From JBCBJX01 sp038522735 (GTDB lineage Bacteria > Pseudomonadota > Alphaproteobacteria > Caulobacterales > Parvularculaceae), in the NCBI GenBank assembly GCA_038522735.1, contig JBCBJX010000088.1, positions 1 through 13,056 on the forward strand: 13,056 nt of DNA. The letters are read 5' to 3'. Positions 1 to 6,774 of this stretch are shown in pieces. Positions within the stretch are counted from its first letter, which is position 1, and each line of letters starts with the position of its first letter. The notes beneath the pieces were generated by a model. That model had not been told where the DNA came from. It saw nothing but the letters and a program-made list of their open reading frames with translations, and searched no databases. Both the position numbers and the translations under genes were made by a program.

Positions 1-2
1 AC

Positions 3-35
3 CGCATCCTGCTCGACGACGATCTGGACGACTAG
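3..35 (+). CDS. C-terminal tail of an unidentified gene (partial)
   Basis: Frame 3 reads ten codons ending in an acidic Leu-Asp-rich tail (RILLDDDLDD) and then TAG at 33-35. The gene begins left of the window and converges with the DUF2189 gene, whose stop codon lies 21 nt away. That spacing is typical of a real gene end, but ten residues identify no family, and the reading could be chance. Confidence 0.35.
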   Translation, partial: RILLDDDLDD

Positions 36-56
36 CCCTTTTGGGTTCAGCGGCCC

Positions 57-860
57 TCAAAGGGCGCCGACAGTCTTCTCCTGCCCCGCGATCGGCGACT
101 CGCCGCGGAAGACGTCGGCGTAAGCGCGCCAGGTCGCGCAGCCGAGCACCGGAAACGCGAGCGCGAGACCGACGCCGAAAGCGGCCGCCCCGAGCGCGAT
201 CACGCCGACGACGATCCCCGCCCAAAGCAGCATCGCACGGGGATTGTTCTGGAAGACGCGAACGTTCGCCCGCACGGCTGTCACGGCGTCGACGGGCTTG
301 TCCATCAGCATCGGGATTGTGAGCGCCGTCAGAAGAAAGATGCCGAAAGCGATCACGCCGCCAATGGCGGCGCCGACCGCCAGCATGGTGAGGCCGCCCT
401 GGGTGCCGAGCGCGAACTGGACGAAGTCGCCGCCCTGCAGGTTTTCGCCCGCGGCGAACAGAGCGAAGAGCAGCATCGCCAGCCGAGACCACGCCAGAAA
501 GGCGATGAGGACAATGACGCCGATAAACGCGATCTGCGACGGCGACTCCGTTTTCACGAAAATAACATCGCCCCAGTTGATCGTCTCGCCCGCCCGCAGC
601 CGCCGGCTGATTTCATAGAGCCCCACCGCCATCAACGGCCCGATCAGCATGAACGCCGCCACCGCCGCCGGGGCCGCCTGAGCGTATCCGACCTGCGCCA
701 GCCCAAATGTCAGGAGCGCGCCGGCGCCGGCGAAAATGATACCGTAGCCGAGCGCGATGGTCGGCTCCTTCATGGTGTCGGACAGCCCCGCGCCCAGCCA
801 ACGCCAGGGCGCGCCGGCATCGACACGAACGGATCGGGCGGTTTCAAGGACGTCGGCCAT
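57..860 (-). CDS. DUF2189-type multi-pass membrane protein
   Basis: Predicted inner-membrane protein of 267 aa. The ATG at 860 is chosen because AGGGAG lies just upstream on the minus strand. The open frame continues to 986, but that extension is polar, lacks a ribosome site and runs into the fixL promoter region. After about 35 soluble residues come roughly six hydrophobic segments rich in Gly/Ala, with a conserved-looking 'IGPLMAVGLYEISRR' stretch near the second helix. The segment order and this stretch resemble the DUF2189 family, membrane proteins of unknown function, some of which have been described as putative cytochrome c oxidase-related. It is divergent from fixL. A FixK-type box at 920-933 lies at a distance suitable for activating this gene as well, which would make it a low-oxygen membrane protein. 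That link is inferred. No catalytic residues are recognisable. Confidence 0.8.
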   Translation of the reverse strand: MADVLETARSVRVDAGAPWRWLGAGLSDTMKEPTIALGYGIIFAGAGALLTFGLAQVGYAQAAPAAVAAFMLIGPLMAVGLYEISRRLRAGETINWGDVIFVKTESPSQIAFIGVIVLIAFLAWSRLAMLLFALFAAGENLQGGDFVQFALGTQGGLTMLAVGAAIGGVIAFGIFLLTALTIPMLMDKPVDAVTAVRANVRVFQNNPRAMLLWAGIVVGVIALGAAAFGVGLALAFPVLGCATWRAYADVFRGESPIAGQEKTVGAL

Positions 861-919
861 TCCGGTCTCCCTCTGGAAGCGGCGGTGGGCCCATGGTGCG
901 TCAAACCGCTCCCAGGTCC

Positions 920-933
920 TTGATCCCGCGCAA
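920..933. promoter_or_regulatory. FixK/Fnr-type box between DUF2189 gene and fixL
   Basis: TTGATCCCGCGCAA fits the Bradyrhizobium FixK2 consensus TTG(A/C)-N6-(T/G)CAA. A near copy (12 of 14 bases identical) lies before the lone receiver gene. The box centre (926.5) is about 48 nt upstream of the fixL ATG at 975 and about 66 nt upstream of the DUF2189 ATG at 860 on the other strand. Activation from -41.5 would therefore start transcription near 968 or near 885 respectively. The -10 matches on either side are weak. Binding is inferred from sequence. Confidence 0.6.
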
Positions 934-974
934 GCTTCTTGCACGGCGAAAGAGGCATCGACTACGCCTACATC

Positions 975-2093
975 ATGCTGACTCAAGAGCTTCCGCCCAA
1001 GATGCTAGGCTCTCTGATCGAGACGACCGTCGACGGCGTCATGGCCATCGACAGCGCGGGAACGCTTTTCGTATTCAACCCGGCTTGCGAGCGGATTTTC
1101 GGGCGCGACAAGGCGGACGTCATCGGCAGAAACGTTTCTTTACTGATGACCCATGAACATGCCGCGCGCCATGACGGCTATATCGACCATCATCTGACGA
1201 CCGGCGAGAAACGGATCATTGGCGTCGGACGACGCGTCGAGGGGCGCCGTAAAGACGGCTCTTCCGTGCCGCTCGACCTATCCGTCGGACGCTTCGAGCA
1301 TGAAGGCGCGCCGATGTTCGTCGGGATCGTGCGTGATCTTACAGCCGTCGTTGAAGACGAGCGTCAAATCTCAAGTCTTCAATCCCAATTGCACCATATG
1401 GGGCGGGTGGGGGCGGTCGCGGAAATGGGCTCGGCACTCGCCCATGAGTTGAACCAGCCGCTGACGGCCATCGCGCTTTACCTCGCCACCGCGGACCGAG
1501 CCCTCAACACGGACGGCGAGAAAGCCAGGGCTCTTTTCCAACGTGCTCGTGACGAGGCCCTGAAGGCTGGCGACATCGTTCGACGCATCCGGCAGATGGT
1601 CGAACAAGGCGAGTATGACCCGCAAACCTTCGGTCTTTCCGCAGCGATCGAGGCGGCCGCAGCGCTCTGCCGGATCGCGGAAGGCGGGCGCGACGCGGAT
1701 ATCCGTATCGAACATCAGGCGCCGGACGATGCTTATGGCGATGCGACGCAGGTGCAGCAGGTGTTGTTCAATCTGATAAAAAACGGCGTCGACGCTGCGG
1801 CTCCCTTAAGGCGCCCGGTCGTCCGCATCTCAACAAACGTGACCGACGCGCTTGAAATCCACGTCGAGGACAACGGCCCCGGCGTTTCGACGGAAATCGC
1901 CGGACGGCTGTTCAGCGCTTTCGCCACGACCAAAGAAAAAGGCCTCGGCATCGGCCTGTCGATCTGCCGAAACATCGCCGAACTCCATCGCGGTTCGCTT
2001 GAACTGCTCGACCGCTCGCCGCATCCGACGCCGCTCGGCGGCGCCGTATTCCGGCTTCGCTTACCGACAGCGGAACTGGGAGACGTATCGTGA
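975..2093 (+). CDS. fixL: Oxygen-sensing PAS histidine kinase FixL
   Basis: Soluble sensor kinase of about 372 aa that should phosphorylate the adjacent FixJ when oxygen is low. One PAS domain (about residues 10-125) keeps the FixL haem-pocket signature: His66 in 'RHDGYI' corresponds to the proximal haem ligand His200 of Bradyrhizobium FixL, and Arg86 in 'IIGVGR', 20 residues later, matches Arg220. Counterparts of Ile215 and Leu236 are present, while Ile238 is Val. The kinase core follows: H-box 'ALAHELNQPL' with phospho-acceptor His157, an N-box ('FNLIKNGVDA'), 'VEDNGPGV' and 'GLGIGLSI'. No transmembrane segment is seen, so it resembles cytoplasmic Bradyrhizobium FixL rather than membrane-bound Sinorhizobium FixL. 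The start is uncertain: ATG 975 has only a distant AGAGG, and TTG 939 and ATG 1002 are alternatives. The stop codon overlaps the fixJ start. Confidence 0.9.
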   Translation: MLTQELPPKMLGSLIETTVDGVMAIDSAGTLFVFNPACERIFGRDKADVIGRNVSLLMTHEHAARHDGYIDHHLTTGEKRIIGVGRRVEGRRKDGSSVPLDLSVGRFEHEGAPMFVGIVRDLTAVVEDERQISSLQSQLHHMGRVGAVAEMGSALAHELNQPLTAIALYLATADRALNTDGEKARALFQRARDEALKAGDIVRRIRQMVEQGEYDPQTFGLSAAIEAAAALCRIAEGGRDADIRIEHQAPDDAYGDATQVQQVLFNLIKNGVDAAAPLRRPVVRISTNVTDALEIHVEDNGPGVSTEIAGRLFSAFATTKEKGLGIGLSICRNIAELHRGSLELLDRSPHPTPLGGAVFRLRLPTAELGDVS

Positions 2094-2665
2094 GCACTCT
2101 TCTGATCGCGGTCGTCGACGACGACCCAGCCGTGCGGGACAGCCTGGCGGCGTTCCTTGAAGGACCAGGCCGCGAGATCGCGACTTACGAGACGGGCGAT
2201 GCGTTCCTCGACGCGATTGAGCGAAGCCCTCCGGGTTTGGTCTTCCTTGATCTGAAGATGCCCGGCCGCTCGGGGCTGGACGTCCTGAAGCACCTCAGCC
2301 CGCCCCCAATGCCGGTCATCATGGTGACCGCGCATGGGGACGTGCCGGCCGCCGTCGAAGCGCTCAAGCTCGGGGCCGCGGACTTCATGGAGAAACCGTT
2401 CGCACCCGAAGCGGTCGAGGAAGCCGTCGACGGCGCGATGCGGTCGCGAGCGGAAGGTAACCCGGAAGCGCTTGAACCTTTAACGCCGCGCGAGCGGGAG
2501 ATCGCCGCCTCGCTCGCGGAGGGTCGCTCGAACAAGGAAGTCGCGCGCGCTCTCGATATCAGCCATCGCACGGTCGAAGCGCACCGTGCACGGATCTTCG
2601 AAAAACTCGGCGTCCGCAACGTCGCAGGCCTTGTCCGCCTGTTCGCCGACGAGCGTCTGCTTTGA
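2090..2665 (+). CDS. fixJ: Response regulator FixJ (receiver + LuxR-type HTH)
   Basis: 191-aa transcription regulator, partner of FixL. The receiver domain (about 1-120) has the acidic pair in 'VVDDDP', phospho-acceptor Asp54 in 'VFLDLKMPG' (the same number as in Sinorhizobium FixJ), Thr80 and Lys102. A LuxR-type helix-turn-helix follows (about 128-185, 'LTPREREIAASLAEGRSNKEVA'). The start is GTG at 2090, overlapping the fixL TGA by four bases (GTGA) with GGGAG just upstream, so the two are translationally coupled. Phosphorylated FixJ is expected to activate fixK, and an octamer matching the FixJ site lies upstream of fixK at 3111-3118. Confidence 0.93.
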   Translation: MSTLLIAVVDDDPAVRDSLAAFLEGPGREIATYETGDAFLDAIERSPPGLVFLDLKMPGRSGLDVLKHLSPPPMPVIMVTAHGDVPAAVEALKLGAADFMEKPFAPEAVEEAVDGAMRSRAEGNPEALEPLTPREREIAASLAEGRSNKEVARALDISHRTVEAHRARIFEKLGVRNVAGLVRLFADERLL

Positions 2666-2669
2666 GCGC

Positions 2670-2710
2670 TTGATCCAACGCAAAGACGCCGCACCAACAA
2701 CGCCTAAATT
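2670..2710 (+). promoter_or_regulatory. FixK-type box and -10 of the lone receiver gene
   Basis: TTGATCCAACGCAA at 2670-2683 again fits TTG(A/C)-N6-(T/G)CAA and differs from the fixL box only at two central bases. With its centre (2676.5) at -41.5, transcription would start near 2717-2718. TAAATT at 2705-2710 falls exactly in the -12 to -7 window, leaving a leader of about 27 nt to the ATG at 2745. This is the standard class II geometry for Fnr/FixK activators. It is the best-formed promoter in the window, though untested. Confidence 0.65.
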
Positions 2711-2744
2711 TCTCTCCGGTGCGATTCGCGCGCCGGAGCACGCC

Positions 2745-3104
2745 ATGGCCGTTCACGTGATAGAGGACGACGCGGCCGTCCGGGACGCCATTGAGGAGCT
2801 CGCCCGAAGCGACGGCCACGACGTTGTGGGCTACATGGCCGCCGAAGCGTTCCTCGCCGGGCCTTCGCCGCCGCCGACCGATGTTGTCGTCCTCGACGCC
2901 GGGCTTCCTGGAATGAGCGGCGCGGCGACCGCCGAGGCGCTGCGCGCCCGCGGTCCGGCCCCGCCGATCCTGATGGTCTCGGGCCTTCGCGGCGCGGCTT
3001 ATGATCGGGCGAAGCGCAAAATGGATCCGAACGCGGACATGCGGAAACCGCTCGACGCTTCCGCCTTTCTAGATTTGCTCGGCCGCCTCGCCGGCCGTCG
3101 GTAG
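2745..3104 (+). CDS. Single-domain receiver protein, FixT-like in position
   Basis: 119-aa stand-alone receiver with no output domain. The start ATG 2745 has GGAG six bases upstream, and an in-frame extension to 2586 would overlap fixJ and is rejected. Receiver residues are complete: Asp8/Asp9 in 'VIEDDA', phospho-acceptor Asp51 in 'VVVLDAGLPG', Ser79 in 'LMVSG' and Lys101 in 'RKPLD'. It lies between fixJ and fixK behind a FixK-type promoter. In Caulobacter the FixK-induced receiver protein FixT inhibits FixL, giving negative feedback, and its activity depends on an Fe-S cluster. Position and promoter suggest the same role here. However, this protein contains no cysteine, so it cannot hold such a cluster and would need a phosphorylation-based or constitutive mode. 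Alternatives are a phosphate sink for FixL or a regulator for an unlinked kinase. Confidence 0.87.
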   Translation: MAVHVIEDDAAVRDAIEELARSDGHDVVGYMAAEAFLAGPSPPPTDVVVLDAGLPGMSGAATAEALRARGPAPPILMVSGLRGAAYDRAKRKMDPNADMRKPLDASAFLDLLGRLAGRR

Positions 3105-3110
3105 TTTCCC

Positions 3111-3118
3111 GTACGTAG
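3111..3118 (+). promoter_or_regulatory. FixJ-type binding octamer upstream of fixK
   Basis: GTACGTAG exactly matches GTAMGTAG, the consensus I recall for one class of FixJ sites from in vitro selection. It sits 63-70 nt upstream of the fixK ATG, in the 76-nt gap after the receiver gene. In Sinorhizobium the FixJ site of the fixK promoter spans about -69 to -44, so the placement is plausible. I saw no other GTAMGTAG in the window. A short motif alone is modest evidence; its position directly before fixK in a fixLJ locus is the stronger argument. Confidence 0.6.
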
Positions 3119-3180
3119 CGGACCGAATGGCGAGCGCCCGAACGCAGTGCGAGGCTTCCCTTGAAACTCGGGAGGTCGCA

Positions 3181-3750
3181 ATGGGCGTGCACGCTGTCAA
3201 AACCGCAGGCAAGGGAACCGCGCTCTACAGCGCCGGCGAACCCGTCGGCAAGCTCTACAAGCTCTGCTCCGGCGCCGTCATGCTTTTCGATCTTGGCGCG
3301 GACGGCCGACGTTGCGTGATTGATTTCATCGCGCCCGGCGAGCTTCTGCATTTCGATCTAAACGGCGTATTCGACCATTACGCCGAGGCGTTGACGACAA
3401 TCGAATACATTGAGATCGGCGTCGCCGATGCATTCGGGGACCCCGACTTCTCCGCATTCCTGTTCGAACAAATGCAGGATCGCCTCCGGCGCGAACGCGC
3501 GCACGCCCTGCTTCTTGGACGGAATTCGGCCGCCGAACGCCTCGCTGAGTTTCTCATTCAGGCGTCCGCGCGGTTGACCGGCCCGATGGGCGAACTGGAG
3601 CTGCCGATGACGCGGCAGCAGATTGCGGACTATACCGGCCTCACGATTGAAACCGTCTCGCGGCTTTTCGCTAAATGGAAACGCGACCGGAAACTGCAGC
3701 AGGTCGGACGATACAGCTACGTCGTTGATCAAGAGGCGCTGGCGGCGTAG
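3181..3750 (+). CDS. fixK: Crp/Fnr-family transcription regulator FixK
   Basis: 189-aa regulator expected to switch on microaerobic respiration genes. The start ATG 3181 is preceded by GGGAGG, so an earlier in-frame ATG at 3127 is rejected. Order: cyclic-nucleotide-like beta-barrel (about 10-85, 'GKLYKLCSGAVMLFDL'), dimer helix (about 95-130), then a helix-turn-helix (143-165, 'MTRQQIADYTGLTIETVSRLF') whose recognition helix has the E-xx-S-R pattern (Glu157, Ser160, Arg161) of Fnr/FixK proteins that read TTGAT half-sites. The N-terminal cysteine cluster of Fnr is absent and the only cysteines are Cys29 and Cys45, so it is not an Fe-S oxygen sensor. That fits control by FixLJ. It probably acts on the boxes at 920 and 2670. 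Confidence 0.9.
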   Translation: MGVHAVKTAGKGTALYSAGEPVGKLYKLCSGAVMLFDLGADGRRCVIDFIAPGELLHFDLNGVFDHYAEALTTIEYIEIGVADAFGDPDFSAFLFEQMQDRLRRERAHALLLGRNSAAERLAEFLIQASARLTGPMGELELPMTRQQIADYTGLTIETVSRLFAKWKRDRKLQQVGRYSYVVDQEALAA

Positions 3751-3860
3751 CAGCGTTCAACACGTCGTTGGAAGAGAAAAGACGCGGTCAAGCAGTTAGT
3801 GTCCGCTTGCGAAAACCAACCGCCCAGCACATCCCCATCAGCGCTGATCGCCTACTCTCT

Positions 3861-5609
3861 TCATAGCGCGTCATCGCGGAAACGCCGCTGCAGCGCGTCT
3901 CTTCCAGCCTCAGGCCCTGCATCCATCTGAGCGAGAAGGCGCTCGCGGTCGATGGATCGAAACTGGGCGACATAGTCTTCGATCGTCTCCTGCGCGAAGC
4001 CGAGGCGCGATAGGGTTTCGCGCGCGACCAGGAGGCTTGATTCCAGCGTTTCGCGGACGATGAAGTCGGGCTCCAGCGGCTGAAGCGCGATCTCGTGCAG
4101 CCGGTCGTGGGCGACGACGAGCAGCGGCAGGCTCGGAAAACGCGCTTTCAGCGCCGAGACGGCATGGTTCGTCGCCTCCTGATCGTCAATGCAGAAAATG
4201 ATCGCCCTCGCATCAGAGGCGCCGGCGGCGAGAAGCGTGTCGAGGCGGGCGCCGTCGCCGAAATAGACTTCGTAGCCGAAGCGCTGGGCGTTTCGGATAT
4301 GCTCCGGGTTGCGATCAAGAGCCGTCACGCCGACGCCGGAGGCCTTCAGGACCTGCGAGATGATCTGGCCCATGCGCCCGAAACCGACGATGAGCACGTG
4401 GCCGGCCTCGCCGCGCGCGTCGGTATCGCCGGCGGCGTCCTCACCGCGGCTTCGATCTCGCAGCACGGCGTTGACGAGAAGAAGAGCGAGGGGCGTCGCG
4501 ACCATCGAAAGCGTCACCATGGCGTTCAACACGCTCACCTCGGCTGTTGAAAACAGGGCGGACTGGAGGCCGAGAGTGAAAGCGACGAATGCGAATTCTC
4601 CGCCTTGGGACAGAAGAAGCCCCGTACGGACGGCCTCCTTGTTCGACGCGCCGAAAGCGCGCGCGAGGGCGGCTATCAATCCGGCCTTGGCTAAAATCAG
4701 GGCGATCGCGCCTCCGAGCACCACGGGCAAGGCAGCGACCACCACATCGAGATCGAGCCTGAGGCCGATCGAGATAAAGAAGAGGCCGAGGAGAAGGCCG
4801 CGGAACGGCTCGATATCGGCCGCGATCTGATGGCGATAGGTGGACTCCGCCAGCATCACGCCCGCAAGGAACGCCCCGAGCGCCATGGAAAGCCCCGCCC
4901 ATGAGACCGCCGTCGCCGTCGCTGCGACGATGAAAAGCGCCGTCGCTGCGAACGCCTCACGGGACCCGGAGATGGCGACGATCCGGAACAGACGGTCGAG
5001 CCCGTAGCGGCCGACGAGAATGACGGCGCCGAGGGCGACGATCGCTTTGGCGACCCCTGTCCCTCCGCCGCCGCCGACAGCGCCCGCGGCGAGCGGGATT
5101 GCTGCGAGCAGAGGCACGACGGCAATGTCCTGGAAGAGCAGAACGGCGAAGGCGCGGCGTCCGTACCCGGTGTTGAGTTCGCCTCGCTCCCTTAAAAGCT
5201 GCAGAACGAACGCTGTGGAGGAGAAAGCGAGCGCGACCCCGCCGATCGCCGCCGCCGCCAGGCTCATCTCCGTAAGAAAGAACAGGACGCCGGTGATCAG
5301 CGCGCCGGTCGCCGCCACCTGGGTGAAGCCGAGCCCGATGATCTGGGTACGCATGGACCACAGGCGGCTGAGGGAGAGCTCCAAGCCGATCACGAAGAGA
5401 AAAAGGACGACGCCGAACTCGGCGATCTCGAAGACCCCCTCCCCCGGCTGCAGCAAGCCGAGCGCGTCCGGGCCGATGATGACGCCGGCCGCAACGAAGC
5501 CAAGGATCGATCCGAGCTTCAGCCGGTTGAAGACGGAAACGACCCCGGCGGCCGCGCCCAGATAGGTCAGCGTCTCAAGCAAAAACTCCGAATTCGCCGG
5601 CGAGGCCAT
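3861..5609 (-). CDS. Kef-type monovalent cation:proton antiporter with RCK domain
   Basis: 582-aa inner-membrane antiporter of the CPA2/Kef family, moving K+ (or Na+) against protons. About 12-13 hydrophobic segments fill residues 10-385, with family motifs 'FLFVIGLEL', 'AFSSTAFVLQLL', 'FQDIAVVPLL' (about 159-168) and 'LSQGGEFAFV' (about 333-342). A cytosolic RCK_N/TrkA-N domain follows from about 404 ('HVLIVGFGRMGQ', then 'YFGDGARLD'), which binds a nucleotide and gates transport in Kef proteins. Start ATG 5609 is chosen because AAAGGAGCGGAG lies ahead of it; a GTG at 5645 would be upstream of that site. It converges on fixK with a 110-nt gap. Kef channels of enterobacteria respond to glutathione adducts of electrophiles, but whether this one does cannot be told. 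Confidence 0.9.
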   Translation of the reverse strand: MASPANSEFLLETLTYLGAAAGVVSVFNRLKLGSILGFVAAGVIIGPDALGLLQPGEGVFEIAEFGVVLFLFVIGLELSLSRLWSMRTQIIGLGFTQVAATGALITGVLFFLTEMSLAAAAIGGVALAFSSTAFVLQLLRERGELNTGYGRRAFAVLLFQDIAVVPLLAAIPLAAGAVGGGGGTGVAKAIVALGAVILVGRYGLDRLFRIVAISGSREAFAATALFIVAATATAVSWAGLSMALGAFLAGVMLAESTYRHQIAADIEPFRGLLLGLFFISIGLRLDLDVVVAALPVVLGGAIALILAKAGLIAALARAFGASNKEAVRTGLLLSQGGEFAFVAFTLGLQSALFSTAEVSVLNAMVTLSMVATPLALLLVNAVLRDRSRGEDAAGDTDARGEAGHVLIVGFGRMGQIISQVLKASGVGVTALDRNPEHIRNAQRFGYEVYFGDGARLDTLLAAGASDARAIIFCIDDQEATNHAVSALKARFPSLPLLVVAHDRLHEIALQPLEPDFIVRETLESSLLVARETLSRLGFAQETIEDYVAQFRSIDRERLLAQMDAGPEAGRDALQRRFRDDAL

Positions 5610-5684
5610 TTCGCGGTTCTCCGCTCCTTTCAATTCCGTCGGCACGTGGCTAATCGGCGCCGCAGAGAAAAGAAAGGTCGCGCC

Positions 5685-6524
5685 CTAAGTCGCGCGCCGC
5701 GCCCGAACAAAAACGAAAATCCCCGCAAGGGTGGTCAGAGACGCGATCGCAAGGCGCGCCGTCAGCGCCTCGCCGAGGAGAAGAACGCCGCCGAGGGCGG
5801 CGAGCGCCGGGACGGAAAGCTGGATAATCGCGGCGTGCGACGCCGCAAGCGCGCGCAGGGCGGCGTACCAGATTGCGTATCCGACGCCCGAAGCGAGCGC
5901 CCCGGACGCGATGGCGAGCGCAAGCCCGGGGCCGGAAACCTCCGTCTGCGGTGCGAAGATAAGCCAGAGAAGCACCACGGCGGGCGCGACGGCGAGAAAG
6001 CTCCCTCCCGTCGCCGCGAGCGGATCGGCCCGCCCCCGCCCGGCGAGGGTGAACGCGCCCCAGGCGATCCCGGCCGCAGCCATCGAAACCGCCCCGAGCA
6101 GGTCGTGGGCGGCCTCAGCCCCCGGCGCGACGAGGACGAAAAGTCCGGCGATGGCGAGCGCGAGCCCGCCGAGCGCCGCCGCCCCGAAACGTTCGCCGCC
6201 CTGAACGGCGACCGCAAACATGGTGATCTGCACGCAGCCGAAGAGAACGAGCGCCCCGACCCCGGCGTCGAGCGTGACATAGGCGAAGGAGAAACCCGCC
6301 ATATAGATGAAGAGCGCCGTCGCGCCGCCCAGATCAGGCGTTCGCCAGACGAAGCGCCGATCCCGGACGACCAGCAGGATGGCGAGCATCGCTGCGCCGC
6401 TCAGAATGCGGATGGCTGTAAACGATGCTGGATCGATCAGGCCCGCCCCGAGAGCGAGGCGGCAGAGGATGGAATTCGCCGCAAAGGCGACCATCGCGAG
6501 CGCAGCAAGCACTGCAGTCTTCAC
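5685..6524 (-). CDS. EamA-family drug/metabolite transporter
   Basis: 279-aa inner-membrane permease with ten hydrophobic segments arranged as two EamA repeats, the usual plan of the DMT superfamily. Family-like stretches are 'FAANSILCRLAL' in helix 1, 'FTAIRILSGAAML' in helix 2 and, in the second half, 'PALAALGGVLLLGEAL' before the last helices. The start is GTG 6524, preceded by AAAGGCGGA at good spacing. The frame stays open to 6845, but the extra 107 residues are Arg-rich and non-membrane and would overlap the divergent SDR gene, so they are rejected. The substrate is unknown; relatives export amino acids, metabolites or drugs. It may form a short transcript with the antiporter 75 nt downstream. 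Confidence 0.88.
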   Translation of the reverse strand: MKTAVLAALAMVAFAANSILCRLALGAGLIDPASFTAIRILSGAAMLAILLVVRDRRFVWRTPDLGGATALFIYMAGFSFAYVTLDAGVGALVLFGCVQITMFAVAVQGGERFGAAALGGLALAIAGLFVLVAPGAEAAHDLLGAVSMAAAGIAWGAFTLAGRGRADPLAATGGSFLAVAPAVVLLWLIFAPQTEVSGPGLALAIASGALASGVGYAIWYAALRALAASHAAIIQLSVPALAALGGVLLLGEALTARLAIASLTTLAGIFVFVRARRAT

Positions 6525-6774
6525 GCTAATCCGCCTTTCAACGGCCCGACACGACACAGCCAAGCCTTGCCGGACGATGCACGGGCTTGGAGCATCGCCA
6601 AAACAACGCTTTCGTGAGGCGGCGCGGGACCGTGTCACGCGAGCGTGAGGGCGGACCGGCGCGACGACCCGGCTTCGACGCGGCCAAGCGTGGCGGACTG
6701 CGCCCCGGGCTTCAGACGCGCAGCCGCCCGCGATAGCGTCGCCCCAGTTTGACGCCATCCAGCGGAGCGCACCC
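6525..6774. other. Divergent intergenic region, EamA gene / SDR gene
   Basis: This 250-nt gap separates two divergent genes and must hold both promoters. I see no convincing -35/-10 pair. It contains a 14-bp dyad (6636-6649, listed separately) and two interleaved inverted repeats: CCAAGCC 6560-6566 with GGCTTGG 6584-6590, and CGATGC 6575-6580 with GCATCG 6592-6597. These may be competing hairpins or operators. No small gene is apparent. Confidence 0.5.
6636..6649. promoter_or_regulatory. Dyad TCACG-N4-CGTGA, copy 1 (possible operator)
   Basis: TCACGCGAGCGTGA is a perfect 6+6 inverted repeat around GA, in the gap between the divergent EamA and SDR genes, about 126 nt upstream of the SDR start and 112 nt from the EamA start. 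The same outer ten bases recur at 9432-9445 ahead of the old-yellow-enzyme gene. The symmetry suits a dimeric repressor such as a TetR-type protein, but no such regulator is encoded in the window. Confidence 0.35.

Noticed and set aside
35..65. Inverted repeat GCCCTTT...AAAGGGC as a shared terminator of converging genes
   Set aside because: Only 7 bp with a 17-nt loop, no U-run, and it overlaps the DUF2189 stop codon.
2754..2761. TCACGTGA palindrome as a third operator copy
   Set aside because: It lies inside the receiver coding sequence and lacks the 4-base spacer of the two intergenic dyads.
3837..3848. Perfect palindrome ATCAGCGCTGAT between fixK and the antiporter gene
   Set aside because: It has no loop and no T-tract, and lies between converging gene ends, so there is no promoter for it to control. 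A 12-bp palindrome is plausible by chance.
6560..6597. Interleaved inverted repeats resembling an RNA pseudoknot upstream of the EamA gene
   Set aside because: The connecting loop across the 7-bp stem would be one base, too short to form. They are at most competing hairpins.
5646..6617. 323-residue plus-strand open frame opposite the EamA gene
   Set aside because: It is extremely Arg/Glu/Gly-rich and low in complexity, as expected for the mirror of a membrane-protein gene.
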